Below, piece after piece: positions 53,506 to 63,171 of a DNA stretch of 64,000 nt; positions within the stretch are counted from its first letter, which is position 1; every line of letters begins with the position of its first letter. The DNA lies in assembly GCF_020404765.1 (NCBI RefSeq), contig NZ_JAIVEM010000071.1, positions 62,001 to 126,000 on the forward strand, in the 5' to 3' direction. Below the pieces are notes generated by a model, which made no database searches, was not told where the DNA came from, and worked only from the letters and a program-made list of their open reading frames with translations. This DNA comes from Paenibacillus sp. BJ-4 (GTDB lineage: Bacteria > Bacillota > Bacilli > Paenibacillales > Paenibacillaceae). A program made the position numbers and the translations under genes.

Positions 53506-56500
53506 TCATTTGACTTTCACCGTGCCTTCACCCAGCATGGACTCCATTCGATCAAAAAGCTGAGGCGAAGGCTTGATGCTGTAAGCATCGCTCAAGGCCA
53601 GCAAACGCTGGCTGCTCTCATAAAAGAGAACGGTAGGCAACGCACCGGGATGCTCCTGCAGCAGCGCCTTGAGGCTGACCAGCAGGCTGGCGTCCTCTTC
53701 GGCCTGGCGGGTGATTTTGACAAACACCCGCTGACGGGCCTCCCGCTCCTGGCTGTGCGGAGCCAGGGCTTGCCCGCCGTGAGCCGCTTCGGCGTTGCGC
53801 GGTGAAGCGCCTGTAGCCGGGCGAGCCGGCTTGGAATGCGACGGAGCAGACGTTGCGGCTGTTGACGGCACGCGCTGCGCTCCCCCGCCGGGGGTGCCAG
53901 CGGAGGAACCAGCCGCTGGCATGGATGTCCCGGCTGCGGCGGATGGACGCGTCCCGGCACGCCGACGCTGGAGAAGCCGTGCCAGCGAGTCCTCCGCTAG
54001 CGGCGCGGTCTCATCCGCGAGGAGCTTAAAGTGCTCGTCCTGCTGCTGCATTTTGGCACGCAGTGCCAGCAGAGCCCCCTTTTCAATCCACTGCTGGCTT
54101 CGCTTCCATACCTCAGGGAACAGTACAACCTCGCAGCGCTCAATCTGATCCTCCAGCTCAATAAAGGCCATGGCCTTGCCCTGCTTGGTCGTAATCGTCT
54201 TGAGCGACACAACCATACCCGCGGTCACAACAACCGTTTCATCCGGTACATCGCTCAGCTCCATCAGACGATCTGCATGGCTACTTTCCAGCAACGGCTC
54301 AAAATCATCCAGCGGATGGCCCGACAAATACAGTCCCAGCAGTTCACGTTCCAGCTCCAACTGCTGGCTGGCACTGAACTTCGGTACATCAGGATATTCG
54401 ATATCCCAATTGGGCATTTCCACAAAGCCGAACATATCAATTTGCAGGTCGTCACGTTCCTTACGCCATTTGACGGCTGCGTCTACGGTTTCATCCAGCA
54501 TGGCAAGCAGCTGTGCCCGGTGACCTGTCAGCGAGTCAAAAGCCCCTGCCTGAATGAGCGATTCAATAACTCTCTTATTGCACACCCGCAAATCCACACG
54601 TCGACAAAAATCGAGCAGGCTGTCAAATGGCCGTTCCTTGCGAACAGCGAGAATACTTTCCATCGCCTGTGTGCCGACATTTTTAATGGCGGCCAATCCG
54701 AAGCGGATGTTGCCCTCCAGTAAGGGAGTGAATAGCACCCCGCTTTCGTTCACATCAGGCGGCAGCACCGCTATATTCATGCGGCGGCATTCAACGACAT
54801 ATTCCGCCACTTTTCGATGACTTCCCATCACGGCTGTCAGCATGGAAGCCATGAATTGTACCGGATAGTGTGCCTTGAGATAAGCCGTCTGGAATGCCAG
54901 CACGCCGTAAGCAGCCGCATGGGCACGCGGGAAGCCGTAGTCAGCAAAACGGACGATCATGTCATAAACCCTTCCGGCTTCCTCCTCTGTGTACCCCTGC
55001 TTAATACTGCCTTCCACAAAATGACCGCGCTCCAAATCCAGCACTTCGCGCTTTTTCTTGGACACGGCGCGGCGCAGCAGATCGGCTTCTCCCAGGGAAA
55101 AGCCCGCCATGCGCGAAGCAATCTGCATGATTTGCTCCTGATACACAATAATGCCGTACGTGTCCTTCAAGATCGGTTCAAGATCAGGATGCGGGTAAGT
55201 AATTTCGATCTGTCCATGCTTGGCCTGTATAAAGTTAGGAATAAAGCCCATCGGGCCCGGACGATACAAAGCCACTACAGAGATGATATCCTCGAAGACA
55301 CTTGGCTTCAAATCCTTGAGCACCCGGCGTATCCCCGCCGACTCCAGTTGGAATACACCACCTGTATCCCCTCTGCCCAGCAAGTCATAGGTATGCGGGT
55401 CATTATCGGAGATTCGGTTAAAATCAGGTGTCTCTCCATGCTCTTCCGCAATCCAGCGCATACACCGTTCAATAATGGAGAGCGTACGCAGTCCAAGGAA
55501 ATCCATTTTGAGCAAACCGATTCGCTCCAGATTTTCCATCGAGTATTGCGTCAGCGGGACCCCTTCGCTCCCCTCCTGAAGCGGAACCGCATCGGTCAAT
55601 GGAGTCCGCGAAATGACGACACCCGCCGCATGGGTCGAAGCATGACGTGGCATCCCTTCTACTTTGATCGCCATATCCAGTAGCCCACGTGTCTTAGGCT
55701 TTGTTTCATACAGCGCCTTCAGCTCCGGGGTAATTTCCAGTGCATGACGGATATTTATTCCGAGCTGTGCCGGAATCAGCTTGGCCGCCTTGTCTACCTC
55801 ACCATACGGCACGTTCAGGACGCGCCCGACGTCACGGACAGCAGCTCTTGCCGCCAGCGTTCCAAAAGTAATAATTTGCGCCACATGCTCATTTCCGTAC
55901 TTTTGTACTACATATTCGATAACCTCGTCGCGCCGTTCGTCACTAAAATCAATATCTATATCCGGCATGCTGATCCGTTCGGGGTTCAAAAACCGTTCAA
56001 AGAGCAGGTTGTATTTCATCGGATCGACATTTGTGATGTTCAACACATAGGCAACCAAGCTGCCTGCTGATGACCCCCGCCCCGGTCCCGTTGCAATTTT
56101 ATGTTTATGAGCAAAAACAATAAAATCCCATACGATCAGGAAATAATCGCTGAAGCCCATGCTGTTAATCGTACTCAATTCATAGTTCAGCCGTTGGTCC
56201 AGCCTTTCCCGTTCCTCTGGCTGCTCCCATACGGGATCGCCTCCGTAGCGACGCTCCAGCCCCTGCTCGCACAGGCTGCGCAAATAGGACGAAGAGCTCA
56301 GGCCTTCCGGCAACGGGCGATATTCAGGCAATATGGATTGACCAAACTCCAGCTCCAGCTCGCACTGTTCAGCTATACGCACCGTATTGGCGATGGCTTC
56401 GGCCACATGCGGAAACAAACAGGCCATATCCTCCTGGCTTTTCAGATACAGCTGACGTGTCGGTATACGCAAGCGTTCCTCGTCGTCAACCGTCTTGCCT

Positions 56501-57174
56501 GTCCCAATACAGATCAGAACGTCCTGGACGTCCGCATCCGGCTCAGTCAGATAATGCACGTCATTCGTCGCCACCAGCGGGATACCCAATTCCTTTGCCA
56601 GTGCAATCAAAAGGGGATTTACACGCTTTTGCTCGGAAAGACCATGATCCTGAAGCTCCAGATAAAAATCATCACCAAAGATGCTACGGTAGCGTTCCGC
56701 CGCTCGTCGCGCCTCGGCTTCCCGGCCATGCAGCAAATGCTGCGGTACTTCACCACCCAAGCACGCGCTCAGACATATGATGCCTTCATGATGGGCAGCC
56801 AGCGCTTCCATGTCGATACGCGGCTTGTAGTGAAAGCCCTCCAAATGGCCAATGGAGCACAGCTTCATCAGATTTTGATAGCCTGTTTTATTTTTGGCGA
56901 GCAAAATTAAATGATATATGGGCTGGTCCTTCCGACTGCCGCGCTCCTTGCGTGATCCTGCCGTTATATAGGCCTCACACCCGATAATCGGCTTAATGCC
57001 GTTTTCCACACACGCTCTATAAAAAGGAATAGCGCCGTACATGACCCCATGATCTGTAAGGGCAAGCGCCTTCATTCCATAAGCTGAAGCCTGTTTGACC
57101 AACTCCGCGGTACGAGCCGCGCCGTCCAATAGACTATACTCGCTGTGAACATGCAAATGCACAAATGAACTCAT
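53506..57174 (-). CDS. dnaE: DNA polymerase III alpha subunit DnaE
   Basis: 1222 aa replicative polymerase. The N-terminal PHP domain (HLHVHSEYSLLDGA) is followed by the polymerase core with catalytic acids in PDIDIDFSDERRDEVIEY, then finger and beta-binding regions, a helix-hairpin-helix, and an OB domain (VVVTAGMVVSLKTITTKQGK, about residue 985-1060). Between the OB domain and a C-terminal segment of about 80 residues lies an Ala/Pro/Gly/Ser-rich, probably disordered linker (about residues 1069-1142, DNA 53740-53985). It is far more GC-rich than its surroundings. Bacillus DnaE is about 100 residues shorter. The gene is divergent from ytrH. Confidence 0.96.
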   Translation of the reverse strand: MSSFVHLHVHSEYSLLDGAARTAELVKQASAYGMKALALTDHGVMYGAIPFYRACVENGIKPIIGCEAYITAGSRKERGSRKDQPIYHLILLAKNKTGYQNLMKLCSIGHLEGFHYKPRIDMEALAAHHEGIICLSACLGGEVPQHLLHGREAEARRAAERYRSIFGDDFYLELQDHGLSEQKRVNPLLIALAKELGIPLVATNDVHYLTEPDADVQDVLICIGTGKTVDDEERLRIPTRQLYLKSQEDMACLFPHVAEAIANTVRIAEQCELELEFGQSILPEYRPLPEGLSSSSYLRSLCEQGLERRYGGDPVWEQPEERERLDQRLNYELSTINSMGFSDYFLIVWDFIVFAHKHKIATGPGRGSSAGSLVAYVLNITNVDPMKYNLLFERFLNPERISMPDIDIDFSDERRDEVIEYVVQKYGNEHVAQIITFGTLAARAAVRDVGRVLNVPYGEVDKAAKLIPAQLGINIRHALEITPELKALYETKPKTRGLLDMAIKVEGMPRHASTHAAGVVISRTPLTDAVPLQEGSEGVPLTQYSMENLERIGLLKMDFLGLRTLSIIERCMRWIAEEHGETPDFNRISDNDPHTYDLLGRGDTGGVFQLESAGIRRVLKDLKPSVFEDIISVVALYRPGPMGFIPNFIQAKHGQIEITYPHPDLEPILKDTYGIIVYQEQIMQIASRMAGFSLGEADLLRRAVSKKKREVLDLERGHFVEGSIKQGYTEEEAGRVYDMIVRFADYGFPRAHAAAYGVLAFQTAYLKAHYPVQFMASMLTAVMGSHRKVAEYVVECRRMNIAVLPPDVNESGVLFTPLLEGNIRFGLAAIKNVGTQAMESILAVRKERPFDSLLDFCRRVDLRVCNKRVIESLIQAGAFDSLTGHRAQLLAMLDETVDAAVKWRKERDDLQIDMFGFVEMPNWDIEYPDVPKFSASQQLELERELLGLYLSGHPLDDFEPLLESSHADRLMELSDVPDETVVVTAGMVVSLKTITTKQGKAMAFIELEDQIERCEVVLFPEVWKRSQQWIEKGALLALRAKMQQQDEHFKLLADETAPLAEDSLARLLQRRRAGTRPSAAAGTSMPAAGSSAGTPGGGAQRVPSTAATSAPSHSKPARPATGASPRNAEAAHGGQALAPHSQEREARQRVFVKITRQAEEDASLLVSLKALLQEHPGALPTVLFYESSQRLLALSDAYSIKPSPQLFDRMESMLGEGTVKVK

Positions 57175-57311
57175 GCGCTTCTCTTCCTTTCACCGCTTGT
57201 TTTTCTTCAAACTATTTTATCATATCCGCGTTAGTAGCGCCCATACAATAAAAGTACAGAACCGGGCGGACAAGCGCGGACCTGATGTGCACACTCAAGG
57301 AGGAAAAGAGC

Positions 57312-57641
57312 ATGAGCACTTTTATATCCAAAGCGATACTCGACTTCTTCATCGCCTTCGGCATCGTGCTCGGGGGAGCCATGCTCGGCGGAATGGGAGC
57401 TGTGGTATCGCTTCAGCCACCCACCCAGACGATGCTGGAGGTTGCCGGGAGGATTAAAATTTGGGCACTTGCCGCCGCTGTGGGGGGAACGATGGACCCG
57501 ATCCGGGTTATTGAGAGCAATATGTTGGATGGCAATTTGTCACCTGCCATTAAGCAAATTCTGTATTTGATCTTCGCCTTTTTAGGCGCTCATATGGGTG
57601 CGGAGCTGGTCAAATGGGTGTGTGGCAACGGACGGCCGTGA
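57312..57641 (+). CDS. ytrH: Sporulation membrane protein YtrH
   Basis: 109 aa from ATG 57312 with AAGGAGG 8 nt upstream (an upstream in-frame ATG at 57285 is rejected). Two to three membrane helices, family core DFFIAFGIVLGGAMLGGMGA and GTMDPIRVIESNMLDGNLSP. In Bacillus YtrH and YtrI are made in the mother cell and needed for efficient sporulation. It is divergent from dnaE, as in Bacillus, and 12 bp before ytrI. Confidence 0.93.
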   Translation: MSTFISKAILDFFIAFGIVLGGAMLGGMGAVVSLQPPTQTMLEVAGRIKIWALAAAVGGTMDPIRVIESNMLDGNLSPAIKQILYLIFAFLGAHMGAELVKWVCGNGRP

Positions 57642-57653
57642 GGTGAAACGACC

Positions 57654-58151
57654 ATGAGAGTCCCCCCCTTTGAGCGTCTACGTCCTTTTATGCAATTATC
57701 CTCCGTCTTTGTACTCGGTATGATTACCGGAGGAATGGTCTATAATGCCATCTGGCACGCCAGCTTCAATGAGCTGTGGAAAAACAATCAGGATCTTCAA
57801 TTCCAGCTCCAGCAAGCTCAAGAGGACAACAAAACACTGCGCAAATATAGTAAGCGCCAAACCGTTATCAAAGAAATCAAGCTAACCGCAGAGGAAACGT
57901 CGGCTGAAAAAATTGACTCTATTAACCTGAAGGAGCTACTTCGCCGTGTCATTCGAGATTTGGAGGTACTGCGCGGCAGAGATATGTTCGAGATTGACTC
58001 CGACAGCAAGCTGGTACGCATGCTGCTGCATCAAAAAAAATACACCGTTCGCGACAAGGAGTATACGATCCAGGTCAAAACGATGCTTGTAATGGAAGGT
58101 GTGCTGCAAATTTGGCTGGAGGCGAAGGAAAAGCTTCCCGAGAGTCACTGA
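57654..58151 (+). CDS. ytrI: Sporulation membrane protein YtrI
   Basis: 165 aa. One N-terminal membrane helix (about residues 14-36), then a coiled coil (about 40-70, WKNNQDLQFQLQQAQEDNKT) and a mixed alpha/beta C-terminal part with RRVIRDLEVLRGRDMFEIDS. GAGGTGAAACGACC precedes the ATG. The partner is YtrH in the same transcript. Confidence 0.88.
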   Translation: MRVPPFERLRPFMQLSSVFVLGMITGGMVYNAIWHASFNELWKNNQDLQFQLQQAQEDNKTLRKYSKRQTVIKEIKLTAEETSAEKIDSINLKELLRRVIRDLEVLRGRDMFEIDSDSKLVRMLLHQKKYTVRDKEYTIQVKTMLVMEGVLQIWLEAKEKLPESH

Positions 58152-58194
58152 GCCGTTCTTTTCTGTCCCCACACCTCGCTCCAGTCCATTGACG

Positions 58195-59529
58195 CTATCC
58201 GTGTTCAATGGATTGAAGCGTCATTACCGCTTTGCATACCAAATGATTTTCCCGTGATATTGCAATTTCCAGCTTGCAGGTACGACGGCTCATCTCAAGC
58301 AGCAACGGACGCAGGACGACTGCATCCTCAATCTGTACTGGTCGGATAAAATATGTCATCAAATTATCAAGCACATAATCCTTGCCGCTCATGTCTCTAG
58401 CCGCTCGATAACCCGCTTGTGTCATGACGTTGACCAGCACGCCTTCCGAGATCGTACCCAAATTGGTGGCCATCTGCGGAATGATAAAGCCACGAAAAAA
58501 CAACGATCCGTCCTCATTACGTTCCTCGGCAAACCCGTTCCAAATTAACTGGTCGAACGTCTCGCCAAGTTGTGGCTGCTTTTGGGCATTGCGCAGCGCC
58601 TCCAGCACCTCACGCCGTGTAACAGACCCTAGCAGCTTGCGGTTACGGTCTACAACTGGTAAGTAATCCACACCTTCCCACGCCATCATCTGCGCGGCTG
58701 AGGCCAACGAAGTCTGATAGGTGACCGTTACCGGATTACGGATCAGACATTTGTCCATCGTATGCTCGGGCAGGAGCCCCTCCACATCTTTGCGGCTGAC
58801 GATGCCTATTAAACGATTCCATTCATCCACGATGGCAAAATGATGATGCCCGGTCGTCTTCGAAAGCTCTTCAAATTCGGTGAGCGTGCTATTGATTTTC
58901 AATGTCAGCGTCTTTGGTTTACCTGCGGCTATATCTTCAATCAGCATAATCTTCTTTTTGATCAAACGGTCGAATATCGCTCTATTAATCATGGAAGCCA
59001 CGGTGAAGGTATCGTGGCGCGAGGAAATAATCGGCAGACTGATCTGGTCGGCCAGCTGCTTGACCTCCCGACTCGTACCAAATCCCCCTGTAATCAGCAC
59101 GCCTGCCCCCTGCTCCAGTGCAAGAGAATGCGCATCCTCCCGGTTACCTACGATCAGCAAACTGCCTGCATCAATATAACGGGCCATGGCCTCTTCGCGC
59201 ATCGCCCCGATGACATATTTATGCAAAGGCTTCTCCAGCCCCTCGCTTCCGCCCAGCACATGTCCTTCCACGATATTCACAACATCTGCAAAGGTCAGCT
59301 GCTCGGACAAACCGCGTGGACGCTTTTCTACCCTTACCGTTCCAATTCGTTCCTTGGTAATGACAATTCCCAGGTTTTCCGCTTCCTTCACGGCCCGATA
59401 AGCCGTTCCTTCGCTGACGCTCATTTCTTTAGCCAACCTGCGTACAGAAATTTTGGAGCCTATTTTTAACTGCTCGATATGACGCAATAATTGCTCATGC
59501 TTCGTAACTGCTTCATCTAGCCCGTCCAA
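58195..59529 (-). CDS. ytoI: YtoI-like regulator: HTH, DRTGG, CBS pair and hotdog domains
   Basis: 444 aa. Order: an N-terminal winged helix (about 15-75, VRRLAKEMSVSEGTAYRAVK), a DRTGG domain (about 90-190), two CBS domains (about 195-310; IVSRKDVEGLLPEHTM and YLPVVDRNRKLLGSVTRREV) and a C-terminal 4HBT-like hotdog domain (about 330-444). The layout implies a nucleotide- or acyl-CoA-responsive DNA-binding protein; targets are unknown. The TTG at 59529 is preferred because GGGGGTG is 8 nt upstream; a TTG at 59553 has no ribosome site. ytoI lies near ytrHI-dnaE in Bacillus too. Confidence 0.88.
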   Translation of the reverse strand: MDGLDEAVTKHEQLLRHIEQLKIGSKISVRRLAKEMSVSEGTAYRAVKEAENLGIVITKERIGTVRVEKRPRGLSEQLTFADVVNIVEGHVLGGSEGLEKPLHKYVIGAMREEAMARYIDAGSLLIVGNREDAHSLALEQGAGVLITGGFGTSREVKQLADQISLPIISSRHDTFTVASMINRAIFDRLIKKKIMLIEDIAAGKPKTLTLKINSTLTEFEELSKTTGHHHFAIVDEWNRLIGIVSRKDVEGLLPEHTMDKCLIRNPVTVTYQTSLASAAQMMAWEGVDYLPVVDRNRKLLGSVTRREVLEALRNAQKQPQLGETFDQLIWNGFAEERNEDGSLFFRGFIIPQMATNLGTISEGVLVNVMTQAGYRAARDMSGKDYVLDNLMTYFIRPVQIEDAVVLRPLLLEMSRRTCKLEIAISRENHLVCKAVMTLQSIEHG

Positions 59530-59641
59530 TTCTGTTACACCCCCAACGTTCAATCTGTATCATTCTGTATCTATTATAGCACAAAATTCCTTTATTTTAG
59601 ACCCTTGTTCATTTCGATATCATTACCTCGGAAATAGCAAA

Positions 59642-59671
59642 AAGCGATCCCCTTTTTACAAGGGACCGCTT
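59642..59671 (-). terminator. Terminator after the small membrane protein gene
   Basis: AAGCGATCCC / GGGACCGCTT with one mismatch and a T-run on the minus strand. Confidence 0.8.
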
Positions 59672-59726
59672 CTTAACTGTGCTTCATGTGTAGCATCGGA
59701 GCAAGCTCAGGATCATAGGGAAAGGC

Positions 59727-60011
59727 TCACAGCATGCTGCCTTTGTCCGTTTTATTATCCCACTTCATCTGCCACTGCTGCACTTTGGCCCGCCGCACAC
59801 GCTCCAGCGTTTTGCGCTTTTCCTCATCCACACCCAGCAAAAAATGCAGGTTCGCGCCGATGACAAGCAACGCAAAAAGTACCCACACGATACCAAAGCC
59901 GTTGACCCAGTTCAAACCGCCTGCAAGCGAGATGCGCGGCACCGCAACAAACACCATAGCTAAAGCAATCAGTGTGTACAAACCGTGTTTCCATTTTTTA
60001 AGAGAACCCAA
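59727..60011 (-). CDS. Small two-helix membrane protein of unknown function
   Basis: 94 aa from TTG 60011 with GGAAGGG upstream. Membrane helices at about residues 10-28 and 36-58 are followed by a basic cytoplasmic tail (VDEEKRKTLERVRRAKVQQW). It occupies the position of ytpI in Bacillus, but the sequence does not resemble YtpI, which has three helices. Function is unknown. Confidence 0.7.
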   Translation of the reverse strand: MGSLKKWKHGLYTLIALAMVFVAVPRISLAGGLNWVNGFGIVWVLFALLVIGANLHFLLGVDEEKRKTLERVRRAKVQQWQMKWDNKTDKGSML

Positions 60012-60083
60012 TTGTATCCCTTCCTCTCCCTGTGACTCTATGTATCTAGTCTATGAGAGGACAGGAAGGAATATGAGACAAAC

Positions 60084-60428
60084 TTACATAGAAGAACCAT
60101 ACAAATGCTGAAGGCTGTCTGAAATAATTTTGTTGACGTCCTCAATGATCACGCTCAGACGGCGCTCTGCGTCGAACAGACGACGGATGTTGAGGTTCAG
60201 ACTAAGGACCTCGAACAGCTTTTCCATCTTTTCCATCTCTTCCTGTGCCGGCATATCGCCGCTCATCATCCGCTGCTGAACTTCCATTTGGCGCTGACGG
60301 AAATCGTCCAGCATTTGTTTGGCTTCCGGATCAGTTTCAATCAGCTTCATCGCTGCCGTAATTTCCTCTACCTCTTTGCTTTCCTTCAATGCTTTTGCTA
60401 AATCATGTGCTTTGTCATAGATATTCAT
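60084..60428 (-). CDS. yheA: YheA/YmcA family (YlbF-type) protein
   Basis: 114 aa, all helical. The YlbF/YmcA domain covers most of the protein (IYDKAHDLAKALKESKEVEE; KQMLDDFRQRQMEVQQRMMS). It is divergent from three yheC/yheD genes, matching the yheA-yheB-yheC-yheD cluster of Bacillus, which supports YheA over RicA/RicF paralogues. Role unknown. GGAGGAATGAACAATT precedes the ATG. Confidence 0.88.
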   Translation of the reverse strand: MNIYDKAHDLAKALKESKEVEEITAAMKLIETDPEAKQMLDDFRQRQMEVQQRMMSGDMPAQEEMEKMEKLFEVLSLNLNIRRLFDAERRLSVIIEDVNKIISDSLQHLYGSSM

Positions 60429-60590
60429 AATTGTTCATTCCTCCAGTACAAGTATAGTGTCAACATTTCACATTGTCCGTCAATCACCAAGGTATATATG
60501 TCCTCATATGATGAATCAGTGCTATTACAGCCCATTTACGTTTCCCGTTACTTTCAAGACATCAAGTTGCTGCCCGGAAGGAGATCCACG

Positions 60591-61961
60591 ATGTCCATCA
60601 AAAAAACAACGATTCAAATCATCGGATCGGGCATCTTGCAGGATGACGTACTCATGGTCGGCGAGTCCTTGCTTCGCAAATGGAAAATATCCGCAGGCCA
60701 CCCCGTTCAGCTCGCCTTCGGTTCGTTCCGCCAAGAGGTTACCGTCATTTCGGTACCCCGCTACAGCGGCCTACGTGTAGGAAGCGTGCTGGCCCGTAAA
60801 ATGGGGATTCATTCCAATTGTCAACTGCGAGTAACCTACAGCCGAGGCCGCCGGACACTTCGAGTGGGCCCACTTATTAGCGTGCTGGTCAGCCGGGACT
60901 ATCCCGAACAGCCTGATAAGCCTTTCGGGTCGATCACCCTGTTCTGCCATGAACTGGTCGGGGAATGTCGTAGACAAGGAGCATATGTGTATTTTTTTAC
61001 CCCGGAGCATATCGGAAGCCAGCCCGGTCGGGTTCAGGGATGGGTGTACGACGGAAGCTGGAAAAAGACGGTTATGCCCGCCGGCGATGTCGTCAATAAC
61101 CGGCTTACCTCCCGTAAACTCGAGAACAGAACTAGCGTACAGCATTTCATGAAAGAAGTAAAATCGCAGTACGGTACGGCCATTTTCAATGAAAAGTTCT
61201 TGGATAAGAATGAAGTGTTTGATGCGCTTAAATCTAATTCTTCCCTGCGCAAGTATTTACCCGAGTCCCACTTGCTGCAAACCTTTGCCGTATTCAAAAA
61301 AATGTGCAACCAGTATCCCACTGTTTTTCTTAAACCGGTTCGCGGGAGCCTGGGCAAAGGCATCATGCGTATTAGTAAGCAAACGGACGGTACCTTTTCT
61401 GTACTATCCACGACAGCGGGTGCACCCCGAAAGAAAACGTATGCCAATGTCGACAAGCTGTACAAAGGCCTGGCAGGGAAAATGAAAACAACACGCTTTC
61501 AGCTCCAGCAGGGACTTACCCTGATTGATCACGGTAAGCGTCCGGTCGACTTTCGTGCGCTCGTGCAGAAGAATGCGACCGGGGCCTGGACGGTGACATC
61601 CATTGTCGCCCGGATTGCCGGAGGGAGCCACTTTGTGTCTAACCTGGCGCGAGGCGGCACGCTGAGTACGGTCAAAGAAGCACTGGCTAAAACGACACTG
61701 CCCGCGGCCATCAAATCGAATGGCCTCCTCTCTCTCAAGACAGCTGCACTGAATATCGCAAGCGGAGTTGAGAAGGCGATTCCCGCCCATTTTGCGGAAT
61801 TTGGCATTGATCTGGCCATTGACAGCACGGGACACATCTGGCTGCTGGAAGTCAACTCCAAGCCGTCGAAGAATGACAATACACCATTAAATGATCAGAA
61901 AACCCGTCCGTCCGTGAAAAAAATGATTGAATACTGCCGTTATTCAGCCGGTTTCAAATGA
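60591..61961 (+). CDS. YheC/YheD-family endospore coat-associated ATP-grasp protein (1st copy)
   Basis: 456 aa from ATG 60591 with GGAAGGAGATCCACG upstream; the frame extends to 60405 through the yheA promoter region without support. The N-terminal YheC/D domain includes GPLISVLVSRDYPEQPDKPF and a VVNNRLTSRK motif. An ATP-grasp fold at about 250-450 shows VFLKPVRGSLGKGIMRISKQ and the metal-binding end HIWLLEVNSKPSKND. The family is associated with the spore coat; the ATP-grasp suggests a ligase that joins a carboxylate to an amine or thiol on a coat component, not yet shown. First of three tandem paralogues. Confidence 0.9.
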   Translation: MSIKKTTIQIIGSGILQDDVLMVGESLLRKWKISAGHPVQLAFGSFRQEVTVISVPRYSGLRVGSVLARKMGIHSNCQLRVTYSRGRRTLRVGPLISVLVSRDYPEQPDKPFGSITLFCHELVGECRRQGAYVYFFTPEHIGSQPGRVQGWVYDGSWKKTVMPAGDVVNNRLTSRKLENRTSVQHFMKEVKSQYGTAIFNEKFLDKNEVFDALKSNSSLRKYLPESHLLQTFAVFKKMCNQYPTVFLKPVRGSLGKGIMRISKQTDGTFSVLSTTAGAPRKKTYANVDKLYKGLAGKMKTTRFQLQQGLTLIDHGKRPVDFRALVQKNATGAWTVTSIVARIAGGSHFVSNLARGGTLSTVKEALAKTTLPAAIKSNGLLSLKTAALNIASGVEKAIPAHFAEFGIDLAIDSTGHIWLLEVNSKPSKNDNTPLNDQKTRPSVKKMIEYCRYSAGFK

Positions 61962-62004
61962 ATCCCTCTCTTCCAGGGTCCGGCTGCCAAAGGAGCTGTT
62001 GTTG

Positions 62005-63159
62005 GTGTCTCTTGTCGTGCCAGGCACGCTGGGCGTGCTCGTTAGCCGGAATCAGGCCGCCATCCCCCCCATTACCGAAGCCGATTTTTGCCGCAGGCTG
62101 AGTTTATTGGGCAGGCGCTCTGGTCTCAGCGTAATGGCGTTTACCGCCGAAGGAGTTTCACCTGAAAAGCATTCCATACGAGGTTATGTTTATCATGACG
62201 GAGTATGGACATCCGGTCGCTTTCCCCTGCCGGATATTGTGTATAACCGCTGTCTCCATGTCCATGAGAGCCAGAATGTCGGACACACGTTGGAAGAAAT
62301 GGCGGAGCAGAAATCACGCAAGCTCCTCTACTGGTCGCGCAACCTGCCTGGCAAATGGCAGGTGTACCGCGCTCTGCACAAGGTAGATGAAGTGCGTCCC
62401 TTTGTGCCGCCTACGGCACCTTACCGGGATACGGCCCAGCTTGTGGAGTGGCTGCGACGCCATTCGGGGCTGTTTATGAAGCCTCAAGCCGGAACACACG
62501 GCAAGGGGACGCTGTATCTCCGCCTGGCGGGAGGAGATCGGGGACTGCTCATACAAGGCAGAGACCCCCGAAACCGCCCGTTCCGGCGTTTGTTTTCCGA
62601 GCTGGATGCAGGCTTGTCATGGATCAACGGAATTACAGACAAACGCGCCTACATCGTGCAGCCTTATTTGAAATTAACGAGTCAAAGCGGCCGTCCCTTT
62701 GATGTCCGCGCACTTATGCAAAAGGACGGCCACGGCTGTTGGTGCCTGACGGGCTTTGCCGTGAGAGAAGGCAGGAAAGGAACGCTGACCTCCAATCTGC
62801 ACGGCGGAGGCGAAGCGCATCCGGCAGAGCCTTATCTTCGTGAACAATTTGGCGCGGACAGCACGCGTCACATCATCGGGCAGATGATGAAGCTGTCCTT
62901 GACCATTACCGGGGCGCTGGAGGAACGATATGGCCGCCTTGGCGAGCTGGGGATTGATTATGGTATTGATCGGGACGGGAACATTTGGCTATTGGAGGTT
63001 AATTCCCGGCCTGGTCGGGCTTCCTTTTTTCAGATCCGTCAGCCAAAGTGCGCTTTCCGGTCGATCAACCGCCCGCTCGAGTATGCCCGATATTTAATGA
63101 CCCAATCCAAAACGACGGGGCCACAAGGCGCGGGCGCCTCCCTTGAACATACGGTATAG
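62005..63159 (+). CDS. YheC/YheD-family endospore coat-associated ATP-grasp protein (2nd copy)
   Basis: About 384 aa from GTG 62005 (9 nt after AAAGGAG at 61989-61995); the in-frame TTG at 62002 is also possible, and a TTG at 61927 inside the previous gene is rejected. It carries the YheC/D N-terminal region (VVPGTLGVLVSRNQAAIPPI; DIVYNRCLHV) and a full ATP-grasp part: GLFMKPQAGTHGKGTLYLRL and IWLLEVNSRPGRASFF. It follows the first copy with a 43-bp gap and is followed by the third after 12 bp, so all are one transcript. Sequence has diverged strongly between copies, suggesting distinct substrates. Confidence 0.88.
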   Translation: MSLVVPGTLGVLVSRNQAAIPPITEADFCRRLSLLGRRSGLSVMAFTAEGVSPEKHSIRGYVYHDGVWTSGRFPLPDIVYNRCLHVHESQNVGHTLEEMAEQKSRKLLYWSRNLPGKWQVYRALHKVDEVRPFVPPTAPYRDTAQLVEWLRRHSGLFMKPQAGTHGKGTLYLRLAGGDRGLLIQGRDPRNRPFRRLFSELDAGLSWINGITDKRAYIVQPYLKLTSQSGRPFDVRALMQKDGHGCWCLTGFAVREGRKGTLTSNLHGGGEAHPAEPYLREQFGADSTRHIIGQMMKLSLTITGALEERYGRLGELGIDYGIDRDGNIWLLEVNSRPGRASFFQIRQPKCAFRSINRPLEYARYLMTQSKTTGPQGAGASLEHTV

Positions 63160-63171
63160 GAGGATAAACAG

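Noticed and set aside
53356..53805. Rightward 149-codon frame at the dnaE 3' end
   Set aside because: More than half is antisense to dnaE; the rest is a purine-rich spacer with short GGCAGGAAGG repeats.
54031..56910. Rightward open frames of 230, 288 and 269 codons inside dnaE
   Set aside because: All are antisense to intact DnaE motifs and lack start signals or protein-like hydrophobic patterns.
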